DNA of 64,000 nucleotides from Lichenicoccus roseus (GTDB lineage: Bacteria; Pseudomonadota; Alphaproteobacteria; Acetobacterales; Acetobacteraceae), in NCBI RefSeq assembly GCF_005844085.1, contig NZ_VCDI01000005.1, positions 248,001 through 312,000 of the forward strand, read 5' to 3'. The notes below the pieces were generated by a model. That model saw only the letters and a program-made list of their open reading frames with translations, had not been told where the DNA came from and made no database searches. Every line of letters begins with the position of its first letter. Position 1 is the stretch's first letter. Made by a program: the position numbers and the translations under genes. Positions 1 to 8,156 of the stretch are shown piece after piece.

Positions 1-1197
1 CGGCACGCCCAGGGTCGCATCCGTCTCCACCAGGCTGCGTGCGTTGGCCTGGCGCTCGATCCAGAGGCCCGCCTCGCCGGTAAGGTCGGCCGGCAGGGAA
101 TGGCCGGCGCGCACGATGTCGCCCCAGGCCCGCAGCCCGTTGCGGCCGTACTGGCCGGGCACGTCGTCCAGACTGCGAGCGGTGCCGTTCGGCGTGCTGC
201 CGTTGGGATCGAGGCCCTGCTCAAAATGCCGGTCCAGCCCGTAGGTATAGAGGGTGTCGGATAGGGTGATGCCGGAGGTAGTCCGGCTCAGCCGGGCGTA
301 GGACAGGTCGGTGTGGTAGACCGAGCTGTTGTAGCCCTCGAACGCCTGCGAGGCCGGGTTGCGGTTGAGCGCTGCCGACGGACCGGACGCGGCGATCTGG
401 GCGAGGGTCGCCCCCGGCGGCTCGTTCTGCACCGTGCGGCTGAGGTTGGAGAGCAGGGTCAGCGTCCAGTTCGGCCCAAGCTCCAGTGCCGCCTTGCCGA
501 ACAAGGTGCCGCGCCGCTGCGCCGCATCGTCGAGCGCGCCGTCGCTGCGCGCGGTTTCGGCATCGAGCAGGACGGCGCCCCCGCCGGGCAGCGCGCCGGC
601 GCCGGAGTTCAGCAGCACGCCACCGGCCACCGTGCCGAACGACCCGCCGGCTGCTGTCGGGGAGACCGAGCCGCTGGCGGCCGGCCCGATCGAGCGAAGC
701 GCCACGGTTCCGCCGAAGGTCGCGTCGCCGACGGTGGTGGCGTCGCCGGGTCCGCGATCGACCGTGACGCTGCCGAGGTCGCGCAGGACGAAGTAGGCCG
801 AGCTGTGATGGGTGAAATCGTCGCTGTCGGCGAACGGGATGCTGTCGAAGGTCACGTTGTACTGGCCGTCCTGGAAGCCACGGATCGACAGCGTCTGCGC
901 CTCGCCCAGGCCCGGACCGTTCGGCGCCACGTCGATGACCGAAGGGGTCAGCCGGATGGCGTCGTCGTAGTTGCCGGTGGGCGCCACCGCCCGGTCGAGC
1001 GTGGCGCGGCCGACGATCGAGCTCGGCTCCGAGGCGCCAGGATCCTGCTGCGTCAGCGCCTCGGCCGCCGCGCCGGAGTCCGGGCCGGCGGTGACGGTGA
1101 TCGTCTCGTCGGAGGCAGCGGCAGGCGTCGGGGCGAGGAGCGGGACGAGGATGCCGGCCGCAAGCAGTGTCGTGACGAAGCAAGGACGGACAGGCAT
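1..1197 (-). CDS. TonB-dependent receptor, N-terminal part (cut by window edge)
   Basis: Outer-membrane receptor that would import a siderophore or other nutrient using TonB energy. The first 399 residues are visible. They begin with a Sec signal peptide (hydrophobic stretch TTLLAAGILVPLLAP, then PAAAS), followed by DETITVTAG and a plug domain with LTPSVIDV, LSIRGFQDGQYNVTFDSIPF and VTVDRGPGD. The reading then enters the barrel (SNLSRTVQNEPPG). I chose ATG at 1197; an in-frame GTG at 1203 is the alternative. The C-terminal barrel lies outside the window. The substrate cannot be told from this part. The gene is transcribed leftwards, away from the AlkA-type glycosylase gene, which ends at 1262. 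Confidence 0.85.
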   Translation of the reverse strand, partial: MPVRPCFVTTLLAAGILVPLLAPTPAAASDETITVTAGPDSGAAAEALTQQDPGASEPSSIVGRATLDRAVAPTGNYDDAIRLTPSVIDVAPNGPGLGEAQTLSIRGFQDGQYNVTFDSIPFADSDDFTHHSSAYFVLRDLGSVTVDRGPGDATTVGDATFGGTVALRSIGPAASGSVSPTAAGGSFGTVAGGVLLNSGAGALPGGGAVLLDAETARSDGALDDAAQRRGTLFGKAALELGPNWTLTLLSNLSRTVQNEPPGATLAQIAASGPSAALNRNPASQAFEGYNSSVYHTDLSYARLSRTTSGITLSDTLYTYGLDRHFEQGLDPNGSTPNGTARSLDDVPGQYGRNGLRAWGDIVRAGHSLPADLTGEAGLWIERQANARSLVETDATLGVP

Positions 1198-1261
1198 CGC
1201 CACGATCTATCGTGACGCGTCCACCCTGCCTCGTGACACTTGGATGAAGCCGGGATCCTGC

Positions 1262-1993
1262 TCAGGCGGTCATCGGGTTGGCTGCAGCCGGCGCCTTGCC
1301 TTCGTCGGCGGCGCGCCAGAGATACCAGGCCGCGGCCGAGCGGTATGGGCTCCAGGCCTGGGTCGCCTCCGCCAGCTCGCGCGGCTTCGGCTGCCGGTCC
1401 AGGCCGCGTATCAGGCGGAAGCCCTCGCGCACGCCGAAATCGTCCACCGGCATGATGTCCTGCCGTCCGAGGCTGAAGATCAGCAGCATCTCCACGGTCC
1501 AGCGCCCGATGCCACGCAGCGCCACCAGCCGCTCGATCAAAGCCGCGTCGGTCATCCGCGCCGCCCTGGCCCGCGTCGGCACCAGGCCCGACAGCGCCGC
1601 CTCGGCTACGCCGTGCATGGCGGCGACCTTGCTGCCGGAGAAGCCGCATGCACGCAGTGCCGCAAGATCCATCGCCAGCAACTGTGCCGGCGACGGGAAT
1701 GCGCCATGCACGGCGATCATCCGGCCCAGGATCGCCTCGGCGGCGCGACCGTGCAGCTGCTGATGCGCGACCGCCCGCACCAGAGACTCATAGGGCTGCC
1801 GGGCACGGTCGACGCGCAGCCCGCACCGTCCGATGCGCCTGATCAGGATCGCAAGGTCGGGATCGGCGCTGCTCAGATGACGCCGGAGCCGGTCGCGCTG
1901 GGCCGGTCGCGCTGGCTCGAGCAGCGGCGCATCGGCCGTACGCAGGGCCTGCTCGAGGTCGTCGTGCCGGGAAGTGGGGTCGGCGCGTGTCAC
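1262..1993 (-). CDS. alkA: DNA-3-methyladenine glycosylase II (AlkA family)
   Basis: Base-excision repair enzyme that removes alkylated purines from DNA. The 243-residue protein carries the helix-hairpin-helix/Gly-Pro-Asp core: LVALRGIGRWTVEMLLIF, then a short loop to the catalytic aspartate in IMPVDDFG. Upstream is AVAHQQLHGRAAEAILGRM, typical of the family. It lacks the Ada-type regulatory domains and the long AlkA N-terminal domain of E. coli, so it belongs to the shorter bacterial AlkA group. The start is GTG at 1993. ATG codons further upstream would run into the oppositely oriented TonB-like gene and the added sequence looks non-coding, so the short start is preferred. Confidence 0.87.
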   Translation of the reverse strand: MTRADPTSRHDDLEQALRTADAPLLEPARPAQRDRLRRHLSSADPDLAILIRRIGRCGLRVDRARQPYESLVRAVAHQQLHGRAAEAILGRMIAVHGAFPSPAQLLAMDLAALRACGFSGSKVAAMHGVAEAALSGLVPTRARAARMTDAALIERLVALRGIGRWTVEMLLIFSLGRQDIMPVDDFGVREGFRLIRGLDRQPKPRELAEATQAWSPYRSAAAWYLWRAADEGKAPAAANPMTA

Positions 1994-2045
1994 AGGATGT
2001 ATCCGAACAGAGTGCCGGTAGCGAAGCAATGGCGGCGATGGCAGA

Positions 2046-3200
2046 ATGAGGCCGGGGTCCAGGGTGGACCAGGGCTTCGCCGCGGGCGAACAGGCGGAGA
2101 CCTCCGGCATTTCGATGATCCAGCCCGGCAGCATGGCGGAGTCTGAGCGGAGCACCGGAGCAGGAAGCACGGGCGGAGCCGGAGGCATTGATCGGCCGGC
2201 CGGCACGCTTCGGCCGGAGGCACGTGGCGCCGCGCCCGTGGTCGCCGGGCTGGCGCGACCGGGCTTCATCGGCGAGCGCATCGCCGGCGCCGGCCTGGAC
2301 GAGGCAGGGCTGCCGCTGGTCCGTCGCGGCCGCCGCCTGCATGACGGCTTCGGCCGCCGCGTCGCCGGGTCCGGCATGGCGCATCTGGTGGTGCTGGTGC
2401 TGATGGGCCTGTCCTTCGCGCAGCCCCCCGGCGGCGGCAAGCCGGAGGAGCAGCAGCCGGTCGACATGGTCTACGAGCGCGCCGGCAGCGCCGGCATGAC
2501 CGGGCCGACGGCGCCGACGCCCACGCAGTCCCCGCCGCCGCCCTCCTCCGCAGCCCCGAGCCCGCAGCCGCCGGCCCCGACGCCGCCGATGCCGGACGTG
2601 GCGCCGCCGCCCGACGAGACCCCGCCGCTGCCGGACCTGCAGCTGCCCGAGCCGTTGCCGCAGCCGATGCCCCAGCCGGCGCCGGACAGCCACAGCCAGT
2701 CGCACGCCACCACCGCCCGGCCGCAGAGCCGCAGCACCTCGCCGTTCTCGCATCCGATGGACCTGTCGTTCGCGCCGCCGACGCGCGCATTCCAGCGCCA
2801 CAGCGGCAGGCGGGCCGGCTCGGGCGCGCCGATCGACATGTCGCTCGGGCCGCTGGTGCAGAACGGCCGGTTGAACACGCCCTATGCCTCGACCAGCAGC
2901 ATCAAGGGCGTCAGCGACGACTACGCCGACGAGATCGGCGACTGGATCCGGCGGCACATGTACTACCCGGAGGAAGCTGCGCAGAAAGGCGAGGACGGGC
3001 CGTCGCACGTGCATGTGGTGCTCGACCGCCAGGGGAAGGTCAGCTCGGTCAGCCTGGTTTCGTCTTCCGGCTCGTACCTGCTCGATGCAGCCACTACGGG
3101 CATGTTCCGCAACGCCAAGCTACCGCCGGTGCCGCCGGACATGAGCGGCGACCACTTCGACGTGGATCTCACGATCGACTACATCCTGATCAGGCATTGA
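2046..3200 (+). CDS. TonB-like energy transducer with TonB C-terminal domain
   Basis: Probable inner-membrane TonB-type protein coupling the proton gradient to outer-membrane receptors. It has one hydrophobic segment (MAHLVVLVLMGLSF, about residues 119-132), then a long Pro-rich periplasmic spacer (repeated PPP, PEP and PQP patterns, about 135-225) and a C-terminal TonB fold (IGDWIRRHMYYPEEAAQKG, then VHVVLDRQGKVSSVSLVSSSGS). The putative cytoplasmic N-terminus of about 118 residues is much longer than in classical TonB; internal ATGs at 2115 and 2133 are possible starts, and the true start is uncertain. No ExbB/ExbD genes lie in the window. It lies next to a TonB-dependent receptor across alkA. 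Confidence 0.75.
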   Translation: MRPGSRVDQGFAAGEQAETSGISMIQPGSMAESERSTGAGSTGGAGGIDRPAGTLRPEARGAAPVVAGLARPGFIGERIAGAGLDEAGLPLVRRGRRLHDGFGRRVAGSGMAHLVVLVLMGLSFAQPPGGGKPEEQQPVDMVYERAGSAGMTGPTAPTPTQSPPPPSSAAPSPQPPAPTPPMPDVAPPPDETPPLPDLQLPEPLPQPMPQPAPDSHSQSHATTARPQSRSTSPFSHPMDLSFAPPTRAFQRHSGRRAGSGAPIDMSLGPLVQNGRLNTPYASTSSIKGVSDDYADEIGDWIRRHMYYPEEAAQKGEDGPSHVHVVLDRQGKVSSVSLVSSSGSYLLDAATTGMFRNAKLPPVPPDMSGDHFDVDLTIDYILIRH

Positions 3201-3228
3201 TCCCGGTGCCGTAGCAGCGAGAGGTCGC

Positions 3229-4632
3229 ATGGCGCATCCGGTCCAGGCCCAGATCGGGTCCGGCTTCACCGAATACGACAATGCCGACGCGGCGGTGGCG
3301 CGGCTGTGCGAGATCTACGACGAGAGCTGCGCCGTGCTGCGTGCCGCGTTCGCCGCCCGGGGCAACGGCGCCGACGCCAGCGGCGCAGTGTACCCCTATC
3401 TCGCCATAGAGGTGGACAGCGCGTCCCTGGTCACCGAGCACCGGGCGCCGTACGGCGTGCTGCTGGAGCCCGGCTTCTACGGCACCACGCTGACCCGCCC
3501 GGCGCTGTTCCGGAGCTACCTGCGCGAGCAGATCGGCCTGCTGCTGCGGCACTACCGCCGCCCGGTGCTGGTCGGCCGCTCGAAGCGACCGATTCCGCTG
3601 CCCTACGTGATCGAGGAGAGCGTCACCGACATCACCGAGGACGAGTTGCGCCGTCTCGGCGAGCAGTTCAGCCTGCCTGACCTCGCGAGCACCGACGACC
3701 GTATCGCCAACTGCCAGCTGCAGCCGGATCCAGCCCAGCCGCGGCCACTGAGCCTGTTCACTGCCGAGCGTGTCGACTACTCGCTGGCGCGGCTGCACCA
3801 CTATACCGGCACCGACCCGGCGGATTTCCAGCGCTTCGTGCTGCTCACCAACTACCAGCGCTACATCGACGAGTTCCGCACCCTCGGCGGCGCCGCCGGG
3901 CAGGAGGGCAACGAGTACGAACGCTTCGTCGAGCCGCATGGCGACCCGCAGATGCCGGCCTATCACATGGTCCGCGCCGACGGCGACGGCATCACGCTGA
4001 TCAATATCGGCGTGGGTCCCTCGAACGCGAAGACCATCACCGACCATGTGGCGGTGCTGCGGCCACATTGCTGGCTGATGCTGGGGCATTGCGCCGGCCT
4101 GCGCCGCACCCAGCGCCTGGGCGACTACGTGCTCGCGCACGGCTATGTCCGCGACGACCATGTGCTCGACGACGACCTGCCGCCCTGGGTGCCGGTGCCA
4201 CCGATCGCCGAGGTTCAGGTGGCGCTGCAGGAAGCCACGACACTGGTCACCGGGCTGCGCGACGCGGAGCTGAAGACGCGGCTGCGCACCGGCACGGTGA
4301 TGACCACCGACAACCGCAACTGGGAGCTGCGCTTCGGCGCGCTGCTCGGGCAGATCAACATGACCCGCTCGATCGCGGTCGACATGGAAAGTGCCACCAT
4401 CGCCGCAAACGGCTTTCGCTTCCGGGTCCCGTACGGGACGTTGCTGTGCGTGTCGGACAAGCCGCTGCATGGCGAATTGAAGCTGCGCGGCATGGCGCGC
4501 GCGTTCTACCGCGAGCGCATCAGCCAGCACCTGCATGTCGGGATCGAGACCATGCGACGGCTGCGCGCGCAGGGGGTGGACCGGCTGCATTCGCGGAAGC
4601 TGAGGGGCTTCGACGAACCGCCGTTCCGGTGA
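3229..4632 (+). CDS. amn: AMP nucleosidase
   Basis: Cytosolic enzyme hydrolysing AMP to adenine and ribose 5-phosphate, used in purine salvage and adenylate balance. The 467-residue length is close to that of E. coli Amn. The N-terminal half carries the Amn-specific domain (YDNADAAVARLCEIYDESC, VEYPYL-like YPYLAIEV, YGVLLEPGFYGTTLTRP). The C-terminal half is a nucleoside phosphorylase-like domain with LINIGVGPSNAKTITDH, MLGHCAGLR and VDMESATIAANGFRFRVP, the last holding the conserved Met-Glu substrate-binding pair. ATG at 3229 follows a clear ribosome binding site (GAGAGG). It ends two bases before the convergent HNH gene. Confidence 0.95.
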   Translation: MAHPVQAQIGSGFTEYDNADAAVARLCEIYDESCAVLRAAFAARGNGADASGAVYPYLAIEVDSASLVTEHRAPYGVLLEPGFYGTTLTRPALFRSYLREQIGLLLRHYRRPVLVGRSKRPIPLPYVIEESVTDITEDELRRLGEQFSLPDLASTDDRIANCQLQPDPAQPRPLSLFTAERVDYSLARLHHYTGTDPADFQRFVLLTNYQRYIDEFRTLGGAAGQEGNEYERFVEPHGDPQMPAYHMVRADGDGITLINIGVGPSNAKTITDHVAVLRPHCWLMLGHCAGLRRTQRLGDYVLAHGYVRDDHVLDDDLPPWVPVPPIAEVQVALQEATTLVTGLRDAELKTRLRTGTVMTTDNRNWELRFGALLGQINMTRSIAVDMESATIAANGFRFRVPYGTLLCVSDKPLHGELKLRGMARAFYRERISQHLHVGIETMRRLRAQGVDRLHSRKLRGFDEPPFR

Positions 4633-4634
4633 TG

Positions 4635-5807
4635 CTATGCTTGCGCTGGAGGGCAACCATTGCGCCTTGCGCCATCGCCCACGAGCCGGTGCAACCCCTC
4701 GAACGCGTCTCGGACAGCATCCGGACACTGCCCCAGGTGAGCAATCCGCGGCACCTGCCCGGAACTGCTCACGCGCCACATCTTTTCGGTCTCGTAGGCT
4801 TTTCCATCGGGAACGGCAGCGGCGATAGTCTCGGCAAAGAAGCGGAAAGCCTTTTTATGCGGTCCGATCCACCATGGGAGCTGGACCGTGCCGTTCGGCA
4901 GCAGACCGATCGGGCTGATTGTTCCCGACCACGTCTCGATCTTTAGAAGCAGCACCTGGGTCAAACTCCAGGTCAGGCCAATACCGGCGGATGCCGCCGC
5001 GACATGAAGCAAAACATCGAGCCCAGCATGATCGGCAGCGTCAAGCGATGCGGTGAAGCGATCGAATGACGTTGAACCTCTTGTGGATCCTGGCCGCCGC
5101 GATATTCGGTCTGCGCTTTCGTCGACCGGTATCGCTGAAGCGGTCTTGGCCCAGACTCTCACTCGAGCCGGTCGAAGCGGAAGAACACGACGCAGCCCAT
5201 CCCATTCATCGACCTTCGGTGGACGAAGTCTTGGGTCGTTGAGGCCGAACTGCTCGAGGAAGTAAGACCCCTTTCCATAGTTGCATGGCTGACACGAGGT
5301 CACGACATTATCCGCATCGCTTGCACCACCGTGGGCGTGAGGGACAACATGGTCGAGCACACCCCTCAAGGTGTAGAAGGCTGCGTTCAACTCGACATCC
5401 CGGTCTCCCCAAGCGACAGCACCGGGTAGAAGTCCCGACATCACGCTCTGCGCTTCCGGATGGACGACCCGGCAGCCGCAATAGCGGCAGCGGCAGCCGT
5501 CGCGGCTGAAGATATCGGATCCGATCGTTTTGGAAGGCTGCCGGGGTCCGCGTGCGGCAGCGGGAACCGGCGGCGGCAGATCGGGAACATCGCGATAACA
5601 ATGAATGTCCGCAGTCGTCTTTGACTGGATGCTCCGCGTGTAGGCGCGAAGCGATGGCATATCCGCGGATCGGAGAAATACGCGAGCCTGGACGTCGTTA
5701 CCCGCCAGCAGGCTGTCCGCTGCCAGGGCGAGGAGATCCGCAGCTGCGGCAAGGTCAGCTATCGGTGTTCGAAACGCGTCCCGTGATGCACGAAATCTAC
5801 CGTCCAT
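4635..5807 (-). CDS. HNH endonuclease-domain protein
   Basis: Putative nuclease of 390 residues. The central HNH/zinc-ribbon module is clear: CRYC at 107-110, the ββα-metal core LDHVVPHAHGG at 152-161 (His153, His157, His159), Asn167, and CQPCNYGKG at 172-180. Residues 1-95 and 185-390 match no family I can name, although the C-terminal part is well formed. The GC content is visibly below that of both neighbours, suggesting recent acquisition. A small ORF of unknown function sits 15 bp upstream on the same strand. It could be a defence or mobile-element nuclease, but no restriction, toxin-antitoxin or phage partner was recognised, so the role is open. Confidence 0.75.
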   Translation of the reverse strand: MDGRFRASRDAFRTPIADLAAAADLLALAADSLLAGNDVQARVFLRSADMPSLRAYTRSIQSKTTADIHCYRDVPDLPPPVPAAARGPRQPSKTIGSDIFSRDGCRCRYCGCRVVHPEAQSVMSGLLPGAVAWGDRDVELNAAFYTLRGVLDHVVPHAHGGASDADNVVTSCQPCNYGKGSYFLEQFGLNDPRLRPPKVDEWDGLRRVLPLRPARVRVWAKTASAIPVDESADRISRRPGSTRGSTSFDRFTASLDAADHAGLDVLLHVAAASAGIGLTWSLTQVLLLKIETWSGTISPIGLLPNGTVQLPWWIGPHKKAFRFFAETIAAAVPDGKAYETEKMWRVSSSGQVPRIAHLGQCPDAVRDAFEGLHRLVGDGARRNGCPPAQA

Positions 5808-5822
5808 GGCGACCGTCCCGCT

Positions 5823-6143
5823 TCAGCGTTTCATTGCTGCTTCGGAACTAGAGCAAGTCGAGTTGGCCTTGCAACTCCCGGCGTGAAACATGACAGACTC
5901 GCGGTCCAGTTCGACATCGAGCAGGCCCCGCACATGCGCGACATCGCGCGCACGACAGCTGACGTGAATGGCATATCTGGCCTCCGTCACGCTAGGGCCG
6001 GGAAGCCGATGCCCGACACGACATCGGGCGATGATCCGCGTCGCCCCCTCGGCGGCAAGCTGCCGATAACCAAGTGCGGAGGACGCCGCCGCACAGACCG
6101 CCACAAGTGTTTTGATTGCAGTCCCGCCGACCTTTGCCGCCAC
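5823..6143 (-). CDS. Small hypothetical protein upstream of HNH gene
   Basis: A 106-residue ORF with a GTG start at 6143, ending 15 bp before the HNH gene on the same strand. I recognise no family. The first 25 residues are mildly hydrophobic (TAIKTLVAVCAAASSALGY) and the centre contains YAIHVSCRARDVAHVRGLL. The frame is open for a further 19 codons upstream to about 6198 without a better start codon, so this could be the remnant of a longer gene. The region shares the lower GC content of the HNH gene. It may be a real partner, a decayed gene or chance. Confidence 0.35.
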   Translation of the reverse strand: MAAKVGGTAIKTLVAVCAAASSALGYRQLAAEGATRIIARCRVGHRLPGPSVTEARYAIHVSCRARDVAHVRGLLDVELDRESVMFHAGSCKANSTCSSSEAAMKR

Positions 6144-6222
6144 CGGCGCTCCAAGCGGATCAGCATGCCAAGCAGAAACGAAGTCGCTAGCCGACCACGC
6201 CTAGGAGAGAACCGGAGCCACC

Positions 6223-7041
6223 TCAGGCAGCGTCCGGCCAGGTCTCCGAAAGCCTGCCGCCGGTGCGCACCGGCGCCACCCGCGTCGCGTGTCCGGTGCG
6301 GTCATCGGTCTCGACGAACAGGCCGCACAGTGTCGCCTCGCCCTCGGCCGGTCCAAGCCGCTCGGTCGGCATCTTGCGCACGAAGCGCGCCACCGCCGGC
6401 TCCTTCGCCATGCCGATCACGCTGTCATAGTCGCCGCACATGCCGGCATCGCTCTGGAACGCGGTGCCGCCGGCCAGGATGCGATGGTCGGACGTCGGCG
6501 TGTGGGTATGGGTGCCGACCACCAACGACACCCGGCCGTCGAAATGATGCCCGAACGCCATCTTCTCGCTGGTGGCCTCGGCATGGAAATCGACCACGAT
6601 GGCGCCGACCGTCACGCCGAGACGGTGCCGCGATAGCAGTTCGGCCACCGCGCGGAACGGGTCGTCGAGCGCGTCCATGAACAGCCGGCCCATGGCGTTG
6701 ATCACCATCGCGCGGCGGCCATCGGTCAGCGTGATCATGACGCTGCCCGCCCCCGGCGTGCCGGGCGGGAAGTTGATCGGCCGGACGATGCGCGGCGCCT
6801 GGCTGATATGGCCGATCAGCTCCTTGCGGTCCCAGGCGTGGTTACCGAGCGTGATGACGTCGGTGCCGGCGGCGAACAGGCTGTCCGCCATTGCCGGCGC
6901 CAGACCGAAGCCGTGGCTGGCATTCTCGGCATTCACGATGGCGAGGTCGATCCGGAGCCGCGCGCGCAGCTTGGGCAGCCGCGCCTCGACCAGCTCGCGA
7001 CCGGCGCGGCCGACCACGTCGCCGAGAAACAGGATACGCAA
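6223..7041 (-). CDS. ymdB: YmdB-family metallophosphoesterase (2',3'-cyclic nucleotide phosphodiesterase type)
   Basis: Cytosolic calcineurin-like phosphodiesterase, 272 residues, the normal length for the TIGR00282/YmdB family. Metal-binding motifs are in order: MRILFLGDVVGRAG (Asp), VNAENASHGFG (Asn/Glu), TLGNHAWDRKE (Asn-His), VVDFHAEATSEK (His) and VVGTHTHTPTSD (two His). In Bacillus the family hydrolyses cyclic nucleotides and affects biofilm formation; the alphaproteobacterial role is not established. The gene starts 6 bp after the stop of the 5-FCL gene on the same strand, an alphaproteobacterial gene order, and is probably co-transcribed with it. Confidence 0.93.
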   Translation of the reverse strand: MRILFLGDVVGRAGRELVEARLPKLRARLRIDLAIVNAENASHGFGLAPAMADSLFAAGTDVITLGNHAWDRKELIGHISQAPRIVRPINFPPGTPGAGSVMITLTDGRRAMVINAMGRLFMDALDDPFRAVAELLSRHRLGVTVGAIVVDFHAEATSEKMAFGHHFDGRVSLVVGTHTHTPTSDHRILAGGTAFQSDAGMCGDYDSVIGMAKEPAVARFVRKMPTERLGPAEGEATLCGLFVETDDRTGHATRVAPVRTGGRLSETWPDAA

Positions 7042-7047
7042 TGCGCC

Positions 7048-7605
7048 TCACCCCTCCGGTTGCAGCCGCACCGGACCCTGCTCGGTCACGATCATCGGCA
7101 GCCTGATGTCATACGGCCCATGCGGGACTGCCTCGACCTGCTGGCTGGACAGGGCGTAGCCGACCGCACGGGCCCCCGGCAGTGCGGCCAGGGTGCGGTC
7201 GTAGTAGCCGCCGCCATAGCCGAGCCGCCAGCCCTGGCGATCGAAGGCGAGCATCGGCACGAACACGAGATCGGGGGGATCGGACGGCGGAGCGGCCGGA
7301 TGCTCGGTGCGATGCCGGCCGGATTGCATGGCACAGCCCGGCGACCAGGGACGGAAGCGCAACGGCTCGCCCCGCTTCATGGTCTCGGGTAGCAGGATCA
7401 CGTGTCCCTGCTCGTGCAGCTCGTGCCAGAGGGGACGGAGGTCCGGCTCACCCGGCAACGGCCACACCCCGCCGATGCGCGTGGCGGGCGCCGGGTCGAC
7501 GTGGTCGCGCAACGCCTGGATCAGTGCCGCGTCGGCGAGCGGGAAAGACACCCGACTCGCGAGCACACGAAGCCGCAACTCCCGCTTTCGGATCTCAAGC
7601 GTCAT
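7048..7605 (-). CDS. ygfA: 5-formyltetrahydrofolate cyclo-ligase
   Basis: Converts 5-formyl-THF to 5,10-methenyl-THF using ATP, returning stored folate to one-carbon metabolism. The 185-residue protein begins with the basic helix IRKRELRLRVLASR and has the family signature LVFVPMLAFDRQGWRLGYGGGYYDRTL near the C-terminus (Gly-rich ATP/substrate loop and Tyr-Tyr-Asp). It lies immediately downstream of the 6S RNA. Pairing of ssrS with this gene is conserved widely in proteobacteria and, in E. coli, ygfA is co-transcribed with the RNA. The next gene, ymdB, follows by 6 bp. Confidence 0.93.
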   Translation of the reverse strand: MTLEIRKRELRLRVLASRVSFPLADAALIQALRDHVDPAPATRIGGVWPLPGEPDLRPLWHELHEQGHVILLPETMKRGEPLRFRPWSPGCAMQSGRHRTEHPAAPPSDPPDLVFVPMLAFDRQGWRLGYGGGYYDRTLAALPGARAVGYALSSQQVEAVPHGPYDIRLPMIVTEQGPVRLQPEG

Positions 7606-7615
7606 GGAGACAGGC

Positions 7616-7780
7616 AGGTGCGGAGCCGCCTCGGCCGTTGGACTGTCAGCCTCCCAGAACCCGCATGTGCAGGTGGGCGCCGGGTAACATGGCCAAGAGC
7701 CATGACAGAGCCAGCTCCCGAGGAAGTGCTTATCGGCCCGGGGGTTGAATTGCCTGACGCACCAGGCAGCCCCGCATCCT
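7616..7780 (-). ncRNA. ssrS: 6S RNA
   Basis: 6S RNA binds RNA polymerase-sigma70 holoenzyme and dampens transcription in stationary phase. It fills the gap between zapA (ends 7785) and the 5-FCL gene (starts 7605), its expected location. The transcript is about 165 nt. The closing stem is visible directly: bases 7775-7765 pair with 7630-7620 over 11 bp, including two G-U pairs, and local hairpins lie between (for example the CATGGC/GCCATG arms near 7692-7705). The exact ends and central bubble were not computed. No protein-coding gene fits here. A covariance-model search would settle it. Confidence 0.85.
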
Positions 7781-7784
7781 CAAG

Positions 7785-8126
7785 CTAGTCATGCTCAAGC
7801 GAAGCTGCAATGGCTTCCGCACGCTCCGCCAGGCTGGCGAGCTGACGTTCGCGCCATTCCGCCTGCGCGCGCACCGCCTCGGCTTCCTCGATCATCGCCG
7901 CAGTGCCCGGCGGCATGCGGTCGGCGGCCATGTCGTGCAGCTCGTCGGCCATCAGCAATGCCACCAGCGCGAGCAGCCGCGCCTCTCCGCTCTGGCCGCC
8001 GAGCGACTTGATGCGCTCGACACGCCGGTCGACCTGCGCCGCCATCTGCTGCAGATGCTGCTCCTGGCCGTCCTCGCAGCCCACGACATAGGCGTAGCCA
8101 TTGATCCTGATCGTGACCTGCGCCAT
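7785..8126 (-). CDS. zapA: Cell division protein ZapA
   Basis: Small cytosolic protein that cross-links FtsZ protofilaments at the division ring. It is 113 residues long. The N-terminal globular part reads VTIRINGYAYVVGCEDGQEQHLQQMAAQVDRRV in segments typical of ZapA (beta hairpin, then helix); a C-terminal coiled coil follows (AMIEEAEAVRAQAEWRERQLASLAERAEAIAAS). The stop at 7785 is directly followed by the 6S RNA. A 127-residue coiled-coil gene lies 30 bp upstream on the same strand, in the usual alphaproteobacterial arrangement. Confidence 0.93.
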   Translation of the reverse strand: MAQVTIRINGYAYVVGCEDGQEQHLQQMAAQVDRRVERIKSLGGQSGEARLLALVALLMADELHDMAADRMPPGTAAMIEEAEAVRAQAEWRERQLASLAERAEAIAASLEHD

Positions 8127-8156
8127 CGCCGCCTCCAGCCCTGCTCCCGCCGCGCC

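Noticed and set aside
221-1183. Arg-rich open frame on the minus strand near the left edge
   Set aside because: Different frame from the TonB-receptor reading, which has a signal peptide and plug motifs; composition fits a shadow.
2000-2460. N-terminal extension of the AlkA-type glycosylase to 2467
   Set aside because: Added residues are Pro/Arg/Ser-rich without similarity and overlap the TonB-like gene on the other strand; GTG 1993 fits family length.
5883-6680. Plus-strand open frame over the small ORF and the end of ymdB
   Set aside because: Runs against the clear YmdB protein and is Arg/Pro-rich in its second half, typical of a shadow frame.
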